Shown here in pieces: positions 18,495 to 28,100 of a DNA stretch of 64,000 nucleotides. Position 1 is the first letter of the stretch; each line of letters begins with the position of its first letter. The stretch lies in the NCBI RefSeq assembly GCF_026626745.1, contig NZ_JAPNJW010000002.1, positions 4,674,151-4,738,150 of the forward strand, written 5' to 3'. The position numbers were made by a program, and so were the translations under genes. The notes beneath the pieces were generated by a model. The model was not told the DNA's origin. It searched no databases and worked only from the letters and a program-made list of their open reading frames with translations. The stretch is from Nannocystis sp. RBIL2. GTDB lineage: Bacteria > Myxococcota_A > Polyangia > Nannocystales > Nannocystaceae.

Positions 18495-19163
18495 GTGACC
18501 CAAGCTTATTGTGTGTTGCTCCCGGGCTCTCGACCCGAACCGTCCGGCGCGGACCTTCACGCCGCCGCCTATCGCTGCTGGTACGAGTCGTGGAGCGAGG
18601 CCTTCCGCGAGCTCGGCAAGCCGGGGCCGCTCCACTCCGACGCCTTCACCCGGCAGAAGGAGATGTGCGCGCTGTTCATAGGCGAGCAGTGCATGGCGCT
18701 GAGCTTCATGACCACGGTGGACCTCGAGTACCCGATCGCGCGGGCCGACTCGTACTTCCACAACTGGTCCGAGCGGGCCCTCAGCTCGCTCGCCCGCGAC
18801 GGCAACCTCGTGATGCTCAACGGCAACTTCACGGTCCACGCCGACGCCCGCCGCGCCGCCCCCGGCTTCTCACTCAAAGACGTCCTCCTGGGCCTGTGCC
18901 TCGAGCGCTTCCTCGAGTCGCCCGCCACTGCGATGACGGGCGCCGTTCGCAAGACCCGCAACGTGCACGGGCTCGTCCGCCGCTGGGGCGCCCTGACCCT
19001 CGAGGAGGACAAGCCCTCCGGACACGGTGACCTGGTCGACCTCGTCGCGTTCTACAAGCCCGAGGTGAGGCGCCGCCCCCCGCTCGAGTTCGACGCGACG
19101 GTCCGCCAGCTGTGGGACGCCCGCACCGTCGTGCGCCCGCAAGCATCGTCCCCCTGGGGTTGA
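18495..19163 (+). CDS. Uncharacterised protein paired with the HDO enzyme
   Basis: A 222-residue soluble protein starting at GTG with AGGAGA five bases upstream. Strand-helix alternation with segments such as RQKEMCALFIGEQCMALSFM and a central GNLVMLNGNFTV, followed by helices, loosely recalls GNAT-fold acyltransferases or N-acyl amino acid synthases. I cannot identify the acyl-CoA or ACP-binding loop, so that is only a suggestion. The position after the diiron oxidase suggests that it supplies or modifies that enzyme's substrate. No signal peptide or membrane segment is present. It is convergent with the lysozyme-like gene, with a strong shared terminator. Confidence 0.6.
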   Translation: MTQAYCVLLPGSRPEPSGADLHAAAYRCWYESWSEAFRELGKPGPLHSDAFTRQKEMCALFIGEQCMALSFMTTVDLEYPIARADSYFHNWSERALSSLARDGNLVMLNGNFTVHADARRAAPGFSLKDVLLGLCLERFLESPATAMTGAVRKTRNVHGLVRRWGALTLEEDKPSGHGDLVDLVAFYKPEVRRRPPLEFDATVRQLWDARTVVRPQASSPWG

Positions 19164-19196
19164 CGACCGCCTCGGCCGCGCAGCGGAAATCCCAAT

Positions 19197-19227
19197 GAGG
19201 GTCGTGCGAATTGCTCGCACGACCCTC
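19197..19227. terminator. Strong bidirectional hairpin
   Basis: GAGGGTCGTGCGA (19197-19209) and TCGCACGACCCTC (19215-19227) make a perfect 13-bp stem with a 5-base loop. It sits between the convergent stops at 19163 (+) and 19233 (-). Confidence 0.8.
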
Positions 19228-19232
19228 GCTAC

Positions 19233-20690
19233 TCACGATTCACGGCCGGCGGTGAAGCTGCCGCGGACGCGGGACAGGTCGAGCGCATAGGTATCATAGC
19301 TCCCGGACTTGACCCGCTTGCGCTCGTCGCAGACCCTGGCGACAAACGCGTCCTCGAGCTGCTGGTTCCAGTGGTAGGGATCTGCGAGGTCGAGCTTCGG
19401 GTTGCGCGCCTGGAGCTCGGCGATGAAGCGATTCGACCACGTGGTCACGTAACCGGGCATCCAGTTGTGAAGGCGCACCAGCACCGCCAGGCCGCGCTCG
19501 GAGGTGATGAATCGGCGCACCGCTCCGCCCCCGGAGCCATCGGCCCGCTTGGCTACGTGCTTGACGATCGCGCGCGACAGGAAGCTCCGGCGCCAGAACT
19601 CGATCTGCCCGAGCTGGATCGCCGGGTCGTTGCCGGCCAGCATGAACGCCCCGAGCAGCCGCGGCTCGGTGCGCACGTGCTTCCAGCCGTCGTTGCCGCG
19701 CAGCGTCCGGCCCTCGCGGGTCGTGACCACCACGTGCCAGCCGACCTTCGTCTGGCCGTTCTTCCACGGGTACTCGCCGCGGGCCACGTCGAGGCCGTTG
19801 GCGGCGAACCACTTCTGAAAACTCGCGCGGCTGCGCGGGCTCTCCTTGAGCTCGGCCAGCAGCGCCGCCAGCGTCCCCGCCTGCCCGGCGAACTGCGCCA
19901 TCCCCCACGACACGATCTGGTCGTCCCACGTGTTGATCGCCCCGAACGCCCCGCCCGACTCCTTCAGCGCGTTGGCTTGCAAGATCTTCAGCTCGCTGCC
20001 CGAATAGCCGAGCGCCAGGATCTGCGAATCGCTGAGCAGCCCCTTGCGCGCCCCCTTGTAGCGGCTGACGTTGTGAGGCTTGTAATTGCGAAAGTCCGGG
20101 GTCCAGTACGAGAACTTCACCGCGTCGTCGCCGCCGCGGATCGTGTACTCGGTGACGCCGTCGACCTGCTGCTCGCTCACCTGCAGCGCGCCTGTCTGCG
20201 TCGCCGGGCTCGCGGGCGGCTGCACGACCGTGCTCGCGGCCGGGGCGCTGCGGCCGGTCAACCGCTCGAGCGCGGCGAGGGTGCGCGGCCCGACCTGGCC
20301 GTCGACGGTCAGCGCCCCGCCGCCGAGCGCCTGTGAGCGGCGCTGAAACAGCTGCACCGCCCGGATCGTGCGCGGCCCGATCTGGCCGTCGACGGTCAGC
20401 GCCGGAGCGACCAGCGCCTTGAGGGCGCTTTGCAGCCAGCGCTCGCGCGTGCTGGTGTCGGCGAGCGCGAGCGGGTTGCCGCCGAAGCTGACCGGCCCCT
20501 CGTCGTCATCTTGTTCGGCCTCCGGGTCGAAGTCGGCCCAGGGCTCGTCGGCGAAGGCCGCGGCGTCGAGCGCATCGCCCTCGGCCGGCGCTTCGAAGCT
20601 CAGCAGCCCCTCGGGGTCGACCCCCGGCGGCGTGGTGTCGGCGATCTCGCGGGTGGGGTCATTCGGGTCAGGGAACAAATTCGTCGGCAT
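19233..20690 (-). CDS. Peptidoglycan-binding, lysozyme-like protein without signal peptide
   Basis: A 485-residue protein. The first 85 residues are disordered and very acidic. Two consecutive PG_binding_1 modules follow (about 85-160), each with the motif LTVDGQ(I/V)GPRT. After a Pro/Ala/Thr linker comes an approximately 300-residue domain with ANALKESGG...SWGMAQFAG, which has the Glu-Ser-Gly and Gly-Met-Ala-Gln-Phe elements of lysozyme/transglycosylase folds. I start at the ATG at 20690, six bases after GGAG. No Sec or lipoprotein signal is visible, so export would need a contractile-injection or other non-Sec route, or cell lysis. Cleavage of peptidoglycan by this protein is inferred from the domain combination. 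Confidence 0.72.
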   Translation of the reverse strand: MPTNLFPDPNDPTREIADTTPPGVDPEGLLSFEAPAEGDALDAAAFADEPWADFDPEAEQDDDEGPVSFGGNPLALADTSTRERWLQSALKALVAPALTVDGQIGPRTIRAVQLFQRRSQALGGGALTVDGQVGPRTLAALERLTGRSAPAASTVVQPPASPATQTGALQVSEQQVDGVTEYTIRGGDDAVKFSYWTPDFRNYKPHNVSRYKGARKGLLSDSQILALGYSGSELKILQANALKESGGAFGAINTWDDQIVSWGMAQFAGQAGTLAALLAELKESPRSRASFQKWFAANGLDVARGEYPWKNGQTKVGWHVVVTTREGRTLRGNDGWKHVRTEPRLLGAFMLAGNDPAIQLGQIEFWRRSFLSRAIVKHVAKRADGSGGGAVRRFITSERGLAVLVRLHNWMPGYVTTWSNRFIAELQARNPKLDLADPYHWNQQLEDAFVARVCDERKRVKSGSYDTYALDLSRVRGSFTAGRES

Positions 20691-20874
20691 GATCAACTCC
20701 TGCGGCGAGCGCGGCGAAATTCCGCGCTCTCCGTCATCTGGTCATTATTCTGAAGTGTGCGCAATGAAGCGCAGGTGGAGGTCCTGTGATGCGAACGCGG
20801 CGCGGAATCGTCGCACCGCGTCGCCGTTCGCAATTGACATTGCAATCGCGGCGGTGCGGCCGTAGGGTCGCACC

Positions 20875-22785
20875 ATGGATCTGCAGAGCCCCTTGTACTT
20901 CAACGGCGTCAATGTCGGCACCGGCGCCTATCTGTTCCCGCCGACCAGCGCCGACGAGCTCGGGCGCCAGCTCGGCCGCGCCGCCGCGCCGGTCGACCCG
21001 CAGCACACCTGTCACCTCGCCGACCTGCGCGCCCGCGTCGACGCGCACGTCACCAGCCATTACGGCGTCAAGCCCGGGCTCGACGCGAACGACCTCGCGC
21101 AGGCCGGCTGGGCCGCGGTGTTCCCCGCGACGCGGCCGGACACCCCCGAGGCGGCGCGTCAGGACGCGATCGCCGAGGCGCTTCAGCCGCTGCTGGCCCT
21201 GCGCAGCGCCCAGGCGAGCGCTCATGATGGACGGCTCTTCAAAATCTACCGCGGCCCCGACGGCTACCGACCCGGCGAGAGCAAGCAGAAGTTCCTCGCG
21301 CGCCTCGGCGCCGGGCCCGGCCCGGCCGACCCTGTCAAGGTGCCCTATTACTTGCTGCTCGTCGCCTCGCCGGAGGAGCTGCCGTTCTTCGTGCAATACC
21401 AGCTCGACGTGCAATACGCGGTCGGCCGCCTGCACTTCGACGAGGTCGCCGAGTACGCCGCGTACGCGCGCAGCGTGGTCGCGGCGGAGACCGGCGGCCT
21501 GCAGCTCGCGCGCGAGCTGGCGATGTTCGCCGTCAGCAACCCCGACGACCCCGCGACGCAGCTCAGCAGCAAGCACCTGGTCGCGCCGCTCGCCGATTTG
21601 CTCGCTCCGCATGCGCCGGGTTGGGCCATTCGCCGCCATGAAGGCGAGGCCGCGAGCAAGGCGACGCTCGGGCGATTGCTCGGCGGCGACGCCACGCCGG
21701 CGCTGCTGTTCACCGCGAGCCACGGGGCAGGCTTCTCGCGCGGCGACCCGCGCCAGCGCGCGCACCAGGGCGCGCTGATCTGCCAGGACTGGCCCGGCCC
21801 CGCGCAGTGGCGCGAGCCGCTGCCGCAGGACTTTTATTTCGCCGGCGACGACCTCCGCGCCGACGCGAGGCCGCACGGCCTCGTCATGTTCAACTTCGCC
21901 TGCTACGGCGCGGGCACGCCGATGTACGACGATTACGGCCAGCGTGCGGCCAGCACCACGCGCACGCCGATCGCCGACGCCGCGTTCCTCGCCGACCTGC
22001 CGCGGCGCCTGCTCGCGCACCCGAACGGCGGCGCGCTGGCGACGATCGGCCACGTCGAGCGCGCGTGGGGCTGCAGCTTCCTGTGGTCCGGCAGCGGCAA
22101 GAAGACCGGATCTGGCGCCCAGCTCGCGGTGTTCGAGGGCGCCATGCGCGAGCTGCTCGGCGGCGCCCGGGTCGGCGCGGCGCTCGAGTGCTTCAACGAA
22201 CGCTACGCGGAGCTCGCCTCCGACCTGAGCGGCGAGCTCGAGGAGATCGGCTACGGGCGCCAGTTCAACCCGCGCGAGCTGGCCGACATGTGGACCGCCA
22301 ACAACGACGCCCGCGCCTTCGCGATCGTCGGCGACCCGGCGGTGCGCCTCCCGCTCGCGCCGATCGGCGAGCCCGCCCGCCGGATTCCGCTGCCCGCGAT
22401 CGAGGTCGGCAGTGCGGAGGCTGCTCCCGAGTTCACCCTGTCCGACGCTGCGCCCGCGACGATCGATGATTCGCAGCCGGCAGTGAAGACCCTCGAGCAG
22501 GCAATGCGCAGCCTCGGCGACCTCGAGGTCCGCACCTTCGTCACCTCCGACCTGAAGGCGGTCGCCACCGCGGGCCGCGAGCAACTGCCGGCGCTGGCGG
22601 AGCTGCGGCTCTTCACGCGCATCGGCCCGAGCGGCGACGTCGACACCCTCGTCCCTGGCGACGACAAAGGGCTCGACGGCGAGCTCGTGAAGCTCCACCT
22701 CGAGCTGGCGAAGCAGGCCCAGGCCCAACGCAGCGAGCTGCTGCGGGCGCTGCTCGCCGCGCTCCGGTCCGAAAGCGCCGGCTGA
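20875..22785 (+). CDS. Caspase-fold (gingipain/CHAT-like) protease
   Basis: A 636-residue protein with no signal peptide. The core (about residues 150-510) shows the two catalytic elements of clan CD peptidases at the ends of hydrophobic strands: LLFTASHGAGF (His283) and VMFNFACYGAGTP (Cys343). Near the end of the core is FAIVGDPAVRLP, the Gly-Asp-Pro strand typical of C25 and CHAT families. The C-terminal 120 residues are helical. Cleavage specificity and target cannot be read from sequence. It is divergent from the lysozyme-like gene and convergent with the CHAT-lectin gene, placing two His/Cys proteases side by side. Confidence 0.78.
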   Translation: MDLQSPLYFNGVNVGTGAYLFPPTSADELGRQLGRAAAPVDPQHTCHLADLRARVDAHVTSHYGVKPGLDANDLAQAGWAAVFPATRPDTPEAARQDAIAEALQPLLALRSAQASAHDGRLFKIYRGPDGYRPGESKQKFLARLGAGPGPADPVKVPYYLLLVASPEELPFFVQYQLDVQYAVGRLHFDEVAEYAAYARSVVAAETGGLQLARELAMFAVSNPDDPATQLSSKHLVAPLADLLAPHAPGWAIRRHEGEAASKATLGRLLGGDATPALLFTASHGAGFSRGDPRQRAHQGALICQDWPGPAQWREPLPQDFYFAGDDLRADARPHGLVMFNFACYGAGTPMYDDYGQRAASTTRTPIADAAFLADLPRRLLAHPNGGALATIGHVERAWGCSFLWSGSGKKTGSGAQLAVFEGAMRELLGGARVGAALECFNERYAELASDLSGELEEIGYGRQFNPRELADMWTANNDARAFAIVGDPAVRLPLAPIGEPARRIPLPAIEVGSAEAAPEFTLSDAAPATIDDSQPAVKTLEQAMRSLGDLEVRTFVTSDLKAVATAGREQLPALAELRLFTRIGPSGDVDTLVPGDDKGLDGELVKLHLELAKQAQAQRSELLRALLAALRSESAG

Positions 22786-22865
22786 CGGCGCTGACGAAGA
22801 GGCACCCGCTGCCGCCGCGCTGCCAGATCCGCCCTGCGCGGGGCTGGTTCGTCCGCGGCGAAGAA

Positions 22866-22891
22866 TGATATGTCTCTTAAAACATATCATG
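22866..22891. terminator. Palindromic hairpin, distal copy of a tandem pair
   Basis: ATGATATGT (22866-22874) pairs with ACATATCAT (22883-22891), a perfect 9-bp stem with an 8-base loop. The bases on both flanks (ACTGCCATGATATG on one side, CATATCAT...TTCG on the other, read on the minus strand) repeat those of the hairpin at 22935-22968, so the two are a tandem duplication. Confidence 0.7.
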
Positions 22892-22934
22892 GCAGTATGG
22901 GTCCTGCGCCGGACGGACTCGCCAGCGACGAATG

Positions 22935-22968
22935 ATGATATGCCTTTTTGTTTTCAAAGGCATATCAT
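22935..22968. terminator. 13-bp hairpin overlapping the stop codon of the CHAT gene
   Basis: ATGATATGCCTTT (22935-22947) pairs perfectly with AAAGGCATATCAT (22956-22968) around a T-rich loop. The minus-strand TGA stop (22965-22967) lies inside the stem. Both strands show a T-rich 3' arm, so the hairpin could terminate the CHAT gene and the oncoming caspase-like gene. It is one of the longest perfect stems in the window. Confidence 0.8.
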
Positions 22969-25031
22969 GGCAGTGTGCGGTGATGGAGGCCGCCGGCCGG
23001 GTCGAGGCCGAACACGTGCAGCTCGCCCGCGCCGTCCTCGGCGGCGACGAGGCGGACGAGCGCCGGGCCGCCGAGCGCGACGTGAGTCCCTGCGCCGGAA
23101 AAGCAAAAGGCCGCGCCCTCGCCGTCGATCGCCAGCAACGCGACGTCGGCCCCCTGCAACGCGGCGATCGCATCTCGGTATGCCCCCACGATGCGCTGCC
23201 ACGGGCCCCAGGGGCCGCCGGGCTCACGCTCGCCGCGGTGCAGCAAAGACCCGTCCTCACCGATGGCAGTGAGCCGCAGGCGGCCGCCGGCGTCCGCGAG
23301 CATGTGCACGCGCCGCAGCTCCGTCGCCAGTCGCCGCCAATCGCGGTACTCGCCGCGGATGTCCTGCGAGGATTGCCACAGGCTGTGATCGGTGCGCAGC
23401 GTGAACACCGACAGCGGGCCGCGGCCGTCGCGGGCCAGGCCGATCTGCAGGTGCTGCTCGTCGTCGTCCTCCCAGTCGCCCTCCCATTCGTCCCACGCGC
23501 CGCCGGCCGTGCGCTGTGCGCACGATTGCAGCAGGCCGCCGCTGTCGACTGCGAGCGCAGTGAACGCGCCGCGCAGGCCGCAGGCGACGACGAGCTGCGT
23601 CGCCTCGCCGGCGAGCGGCTGCCGTCGACCCCAGCCTCCCGCGTCGGTGCGCTCGCGCCAGGTCACCTCGCCGCGGGGGCCGATCGTGAACAGCGACAGG
23701 ACGCCGCGCTCGTCGACCGCCGCGCACGCATCGACGACGCCGGGCTGCGGGGTCTCCCACGCGCCCCACGGGCCGCCGGGCCGCTGCTGTCGGCGCACAT
23801 GCAATTGCCCGGTCTCGGCGTCGACCGCGAACAGCTCCACACAGCCGTCGCGCCCGCGCGCCGCGCAGACGCCGTGATACGGCCCGCCGAGCGCCTGCCA
23901 TGCGTCGGGGTCCGGATCTCTGCTGCCGGCGACGTCCGTCTGGATACTGGGTATGAACAATCTTTGCGATTCGCCGGCGACGGCCGCCTGCGGTATGAGC
24001 AATCGATTGTCGGCGAGCGCGCTGTACAGCACCGGCACCGCGCTGCCGCGCAGGCCGCCGGTCAGGAGGATCGCGCGCGCCCGGTTGGCCGCGCGGTCGA
24101 CCTCGCCGACGGCCCACAGCTCGCCGTACAGCGCGCGGGTGAAGGCGCGGCCGGTGTCGATCGGCATCAGGTCCTGCATCGCCAGCACCGCCGGCACGCC
24201 TGCCGCAAGCACCGCGGGGGCCAGGCCGCGCCGCGGATCGTCGACGCTGCGGGTCGCGCTGCTGCAGACCATCAGGACCACCAGGCGTGGCCGGCGATCG
24301 AGCCGCTCGAGCATCGCCGCGAAGCTGGCACCTGCGACGCGCTCGATCCCACCTTCGGGCCGCTCGAGGAACAGGGCCACCTCGCCCTCGCGGAGGACGC
24401 CGTGGGCCACCAGGTGCAGCACGTCGTGGCCGCCCTCGAGCGCCGCCTCGAGCGCGACCAGGCTGCAGCGGCCGGCCAGGGCCGTGTGCGCGACCAGCCC
24501 CGCGGGCGCCCCGGCCATCGCCGCGGCCAGGCAGGCCTCCTCGCCGGGCCGATCGATGGCAGGCAGCCCGTAAGCGTCGAGCCCGGCGGGCGCCGCGACT
24601 GCGCCGAGGACCCGCAGCGGGCGCCCCGCGACCGGCTCGGGCAGCGCCCACGACCACGGCACCTGGCGTGAGAAGGGCGTGTCGCGGTCGGCCGCGGGGA
24701 CGCGCGCGGTGGCGGCCGCCGAGGTGTCGCGCAGGGCCTCCCACGGCAGCGCGTGCAGCTCGGGCGCGTCGTCGTCGATGCGCAGGCAGATCCGCCGGCG
24801 CGGCGCGAGGGCTGCGGCGAGCCGCCAGGCCTCGCGCGCGGCCGCGTCGAAGGCCGCGAACAGGCGCGCGCCTTGCTCGTCAGGGCCGACCTCGGCGACC
24901 GCGGCCAGCGCCGCGGGGTCGAGGGCGCCGGCCGGGAGCTCGCGCCCCTCCAGCCGGCTCTCCACGACCAAGCCGCGGCCGATGCGAATGTAGAGAGTCT
25001 CGACGCGCTCGCTCTTGTGCGTGACCACCAC
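22965..25031 (-). CDS. CHAT protease fused to a PLL-type lectin propeller
   Basis: The N-terminal half (about 330 residues) is a CHAT domain, a caspase-like peptidase fold. It has DVLHLVAHG (catalytic His) and VVLMVCSSA (catalytic Cys), with ALPWEAL upstream and the closing strand AVPAVLAMQ. The C-terminal half has repeated blades with PGGPWG(A/P)W and FALTxD/ALAxDxxG patterns, as in PLL/DUF346 fucose-binding propellers. A carbohydrate-guided protease is therefore likely. No signal peptide is present. I prefer the GTG at 25031, which has GAGG nearby and starts VVVTHKSERVETLY. An ATG at 25118 is possible but adds 29 residues with atypical codons (AAT, ATA, TTT). Confidence 0.8.
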   Translation of the reverse strand: MVVTHKSERVETLYIRIGRGLVVESRLEGRELPAGALDPAALAAVAEVGPDEQGARLFAAFDAAAREAWRLAAALAPRRRICLRIDDDAPELHALPWEALRDTSAAATARVPAADRDTPFSRQVPWSWALPEPVAGRPLRVLGAVAAPAGLDAYGLPAIDRPGEEACLAAAMAGAPAGLVAHTALAGRCSLVALEAALEGGHDVLHLVAHGVLREGEVALFLERPEGGIERVAGASFAAMLERLDRRPRLVVLMVCSSATRSVDDPRRGLAPAVLAAGVPAVLAMQDLMPIDTGRAFTRALYGELWAVGEVDRAANRARAILLTGGLRGSAVPVLYSALADNRLLIPQAAVAGESQRLFIPSIQTDVAGSRDPDPDAWQALGGPYHGVCAARGRDGCVELFAVDAETGQLHVRRQQRPGGPWGAWETPQPGVVDACAAVDERGVLSLFTIGPRGEVTWRERTDAGGWGRRQPLAGEATQLVVACGLRGAFTALAVDSGGLLQSCAQRTAGGAWDEWEGDWEDDDEQHLQIGLARDGRGPLSVFTLRTDHSLWQSSQDIRGEYRDWRRLATELRRVHMLADAGGRLRLTAIGEDGSLLHRGEREPGGPWGPWQRIVGAYRDAIAALQGADVALLAIDGEGAAFCFSGAGTHVALGGPALVRLVAAEDGAGELHVFGLDPAGGLHHRTLP

Positions 25032-25149
25032 GATGTCGCCTCGTTGCTGAAAAAAAGAGTGTCGAGCCGTGCTCGGCTCGATGTGTATGCAATGTCGATT
25101 CGCCCGCCCTGCCTCCATGGCCTCAATGGGGGCAGGGCGAGCACGGGCA

Positions 25150-25185
25150 GCGCGGCCCGGCTGTGCTCGCAGCGCCGGGCCGCGC
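25150..25185 (-). terminator. 12-bp G+C-rich hairpin after the giant LamG gene
   Basis: GCGCGGCCCGGC (25150-25161) and GCCGGGCCGCGC (25174-25185) are perfectly complementary, with a 12-base loop. It lies 12 bases past the giant gene's stop and before the CHAT gene, so it probably ends the giant transcript. Confidence 0.7.
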
Positions 25186-25196
25186 CGCCGTCGCGG

Positions 25197-28100
25197 CTAC
25201 GGGTTCTTCGGCGCCTGCAGCAGCTTGAGCATCAGGTCGACCTTCTGCTCGAGGCTCTCGACGCGCTTGTCGACCGTCGGGGCCGCGGGGGCCGCGGGCA
25301 GCGGGCGCAGGTCGGCGCCGAAGTTGGCGAGCGCCGGGCGCTCGACGTACGTGACGCGGTGCAGCACGCGCCACGCCTTGTTAGTGCGGCCGCGGGTGTC
25401 TCGCAGCGCGCGGGCGTTCTCCGAGTTGCCGCTCAGCCACTCGGGGTCGACGACGTAGGCGAAGAAGTCGTCGAAGTGCTGCGTCGCTCCCTCGAGGTAG
25501 AAGCTCATGAAGCGGTAGCGCCCCACCTTCTCGCCGGGCACCAGCGGCCGGTCCTTGTGGTCGGTGACCCCGCGGCTCTCCACCCCGGAGAGCGACACGC
25601 CGAGGCCGAAGCCGCGGCTGGTCGAGACCGTCTTGGTCAGCGTCTGGCTCATCTGCATGTTGAACATGCTGGTGAGCTCGACCCCGACGCCGCCGACGAA
25701 CACCTTGGCCTCGAGGCCGAGGGCGAAGTTGACCGACGCGTTGCTGCCGACGCTGTGCAGCACGCTGCTGGCGAACTGCTGCTGCTCGGTGTGGAGGCCG
25801 CCGTTGGCGTCCCACACGTACGTGTTGACGATGTTGCGCTTGCCGGCGCGGATCCGCAGATCCTCCATGCGGCTCTGCCACGCGTCGAGCCCGCGGGTGG
25901 CGTTGTACAGCTGCTCGCGGTCGGCGAACGCTTTCTCGATCTGCGCCCGGCGCTCGGCGGCGCGGTCCTCGTAGTCGTCCTGCGCCGCGCTGCCCGCATC
26001 GATCACGCCGTCGGCCGCGGACGACTCCGACGCTGCCCCGCCGGATGGCGGCGTGTCCTCCTGGCGGCGCACCGTCACCGCCACGGGCGCGTCGCCCTTG
26101 TCGATCTCGTCGGCCAGGTTGTCGTCGCCGACCGGGCCGAGCGACTTGAGCGAGGCGTCGAAGTTGAAGAAGTACGCCTCGCGCCGCTTGTCCTGCTCGG
26201 CGATCTGCCGCTTGAGGTCGTAGGCCTCCTGCAGCCGGTAGTAGCTGGCCGGGTAGCGCGAGCCGTACTGCGCCCGCAGCTCGGGCACGTGGGCGAAGAA
26301 GCGGTCGCTGGTCGGCGCCGAGCCGGTCATGCCGTCGAGGCTGCCGGCCATGGTGTACGCCGGGTTGATGAGGAACGAGACGGTGTTGACGTCCGGCGGG
26401 ATGTCGGCGTTCGGCACCACCTCGTAGCCGACCATGCGCCCGCTGCCGCGCAGGCTGGTGACGAACACGTCGGCCAGCCCGGACACGACCAGCGCGTAGC
26501 CGACGTTCTTGGGGATGAAGCGGTTGCCGAGCTGGGGGAACCGCGGCTGCTCCTCGAGGGTGCCGCGCAGCTCGAGCCGGTCGGTCATCTTGAGGCTCGA
26601 GCTGGCGCCGATCGTGCTGGCACGGGTGCTGCCGGTCGCGCCGCCGGTGGAGCCCTTGATCCCGATTCGCACCTTGGCGAGGTCGGTGCTGAGCCCGAAC
26701 CCCAGGGTCAAACCGATGAGGTGCTCCTTGGTGGCCTCGTAGCCGACGAACAGGTCGGTGCTGCTGCCGAACTTCTCGTCCTTCGCGCGGTTCCACTGGA
26801 ACGCGACGTCGTCGGAGGTCGACAGCTCGACGGTGGCGGCGCCGTTGTAGCTCGCCGACATCGTCAGGTTCTCGCTCGGGACCGGCGGCGGGCCCTCGAT
26901 GTAGCCGAGCAGGGTCGGCTGGAACTGGGCGTTGCCGACCCACCGCAGGTCGAGCTCCTCGACCCGCTGCTCGGCGAACAGGCGCACACCGCGGGCCGTC
27001 TCGACCGCGAAGGCGCGGCGCATCAATGCCATCATCGCCGTACCGCCGGGGCGCTGGCCGATCGTGTCGTACTCGGCGACCACCATCGCCTCGCCGCGCA
27101 GCTCGCCCGCCTGGCGACCGATCGGCGCGTCGAGGGCGACCCATGGCGCGCCGCTTACCGCGCCGTGGTTGCCGCGGCCGGACACGTCGCGCAGCTGCCC
27201 GCCCTGGGCCTCGGTCATCGGGTAGTAGGCGACGAGGCCCGGCTCGCGACCGGTGAGCAGGGTGCGGCTGTTGGCCGCGATCTCGTCGTCCTTGAGCGCG
27301 AGCGACCACAGCCGCACCTCGGCGACCCGCCCGAACTGCTTGCCGCCGCCGCCGTGGTTGCCGATCGTGACGACGGTGAGGGGGGCCTTGTAGACGGTGT
27401 TCTTGATCTCGTCGAGCCGGGCCTGGTTGCCGGCCCGCATCTGCGCGATGGACCGCAGGTCGCCGACGCGCTGGCCGTCGATGTAGAAGGCGGTCGTCGA
27501 CGCAGAGCCGCTGCCGCTGGCGACCACCGCGAGGTGATGCCAGCCGGTGGCGAGGCGGGATACGTCGAAGCCGCAGTCGACGATGCCGCGGAGCCACATG
27601 CCGAGCATGTTGTCCTTGACCAAGATCTCGCACTCGCCGATCACGCCGAACAGGGTGTTGCAGTAGCCGGTCTTCGGCAGCGGGGTCTGGAACCACGCCT
27701 CGACGGTCCAGTCGTCGCCGAGCGAGACCGGGCGGTCGAGGCGGACGATGTCGCCGGGGTTGCGGAAGTTGAGGCCGGCGCGTCCGAGGGTCGGACGCCA
27801 GGCGTCGAAGCTCGCGCCCTTGCCGTCGCGCGTGGCCTGATACCGGAGCTCGCGCATCCGCCCGCGCACGTCGAGCCAGCTGAGCTGGACGTCGCCGTCG
27901 CAGGTCTGCGTGGCGGTGACGCGCCCCGGCGGGCGCACGAAGGCCAGCAAGGCTCCGAGAGTGGTCAATCCCCGCTTCTGCTCCTTGCGCAGGAGGGCGA
28001 GCTGCGGCGCGTTGGCCTGGTCGGCGATCATGGCGGCGAGCACCGGGCCGTTCACGCCGTCGATCGCGGCGCGCACCGCCGGCAGCTCGGTGCCGTCGAT

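Noticed and set aside
18495..19163. Assignment of the HDO partner as an N-acyl amino acid synthase (FeeM type)
   Set aside because: Only a loose resemblance of strand-helix order. No acyl-binding motif could be identified.
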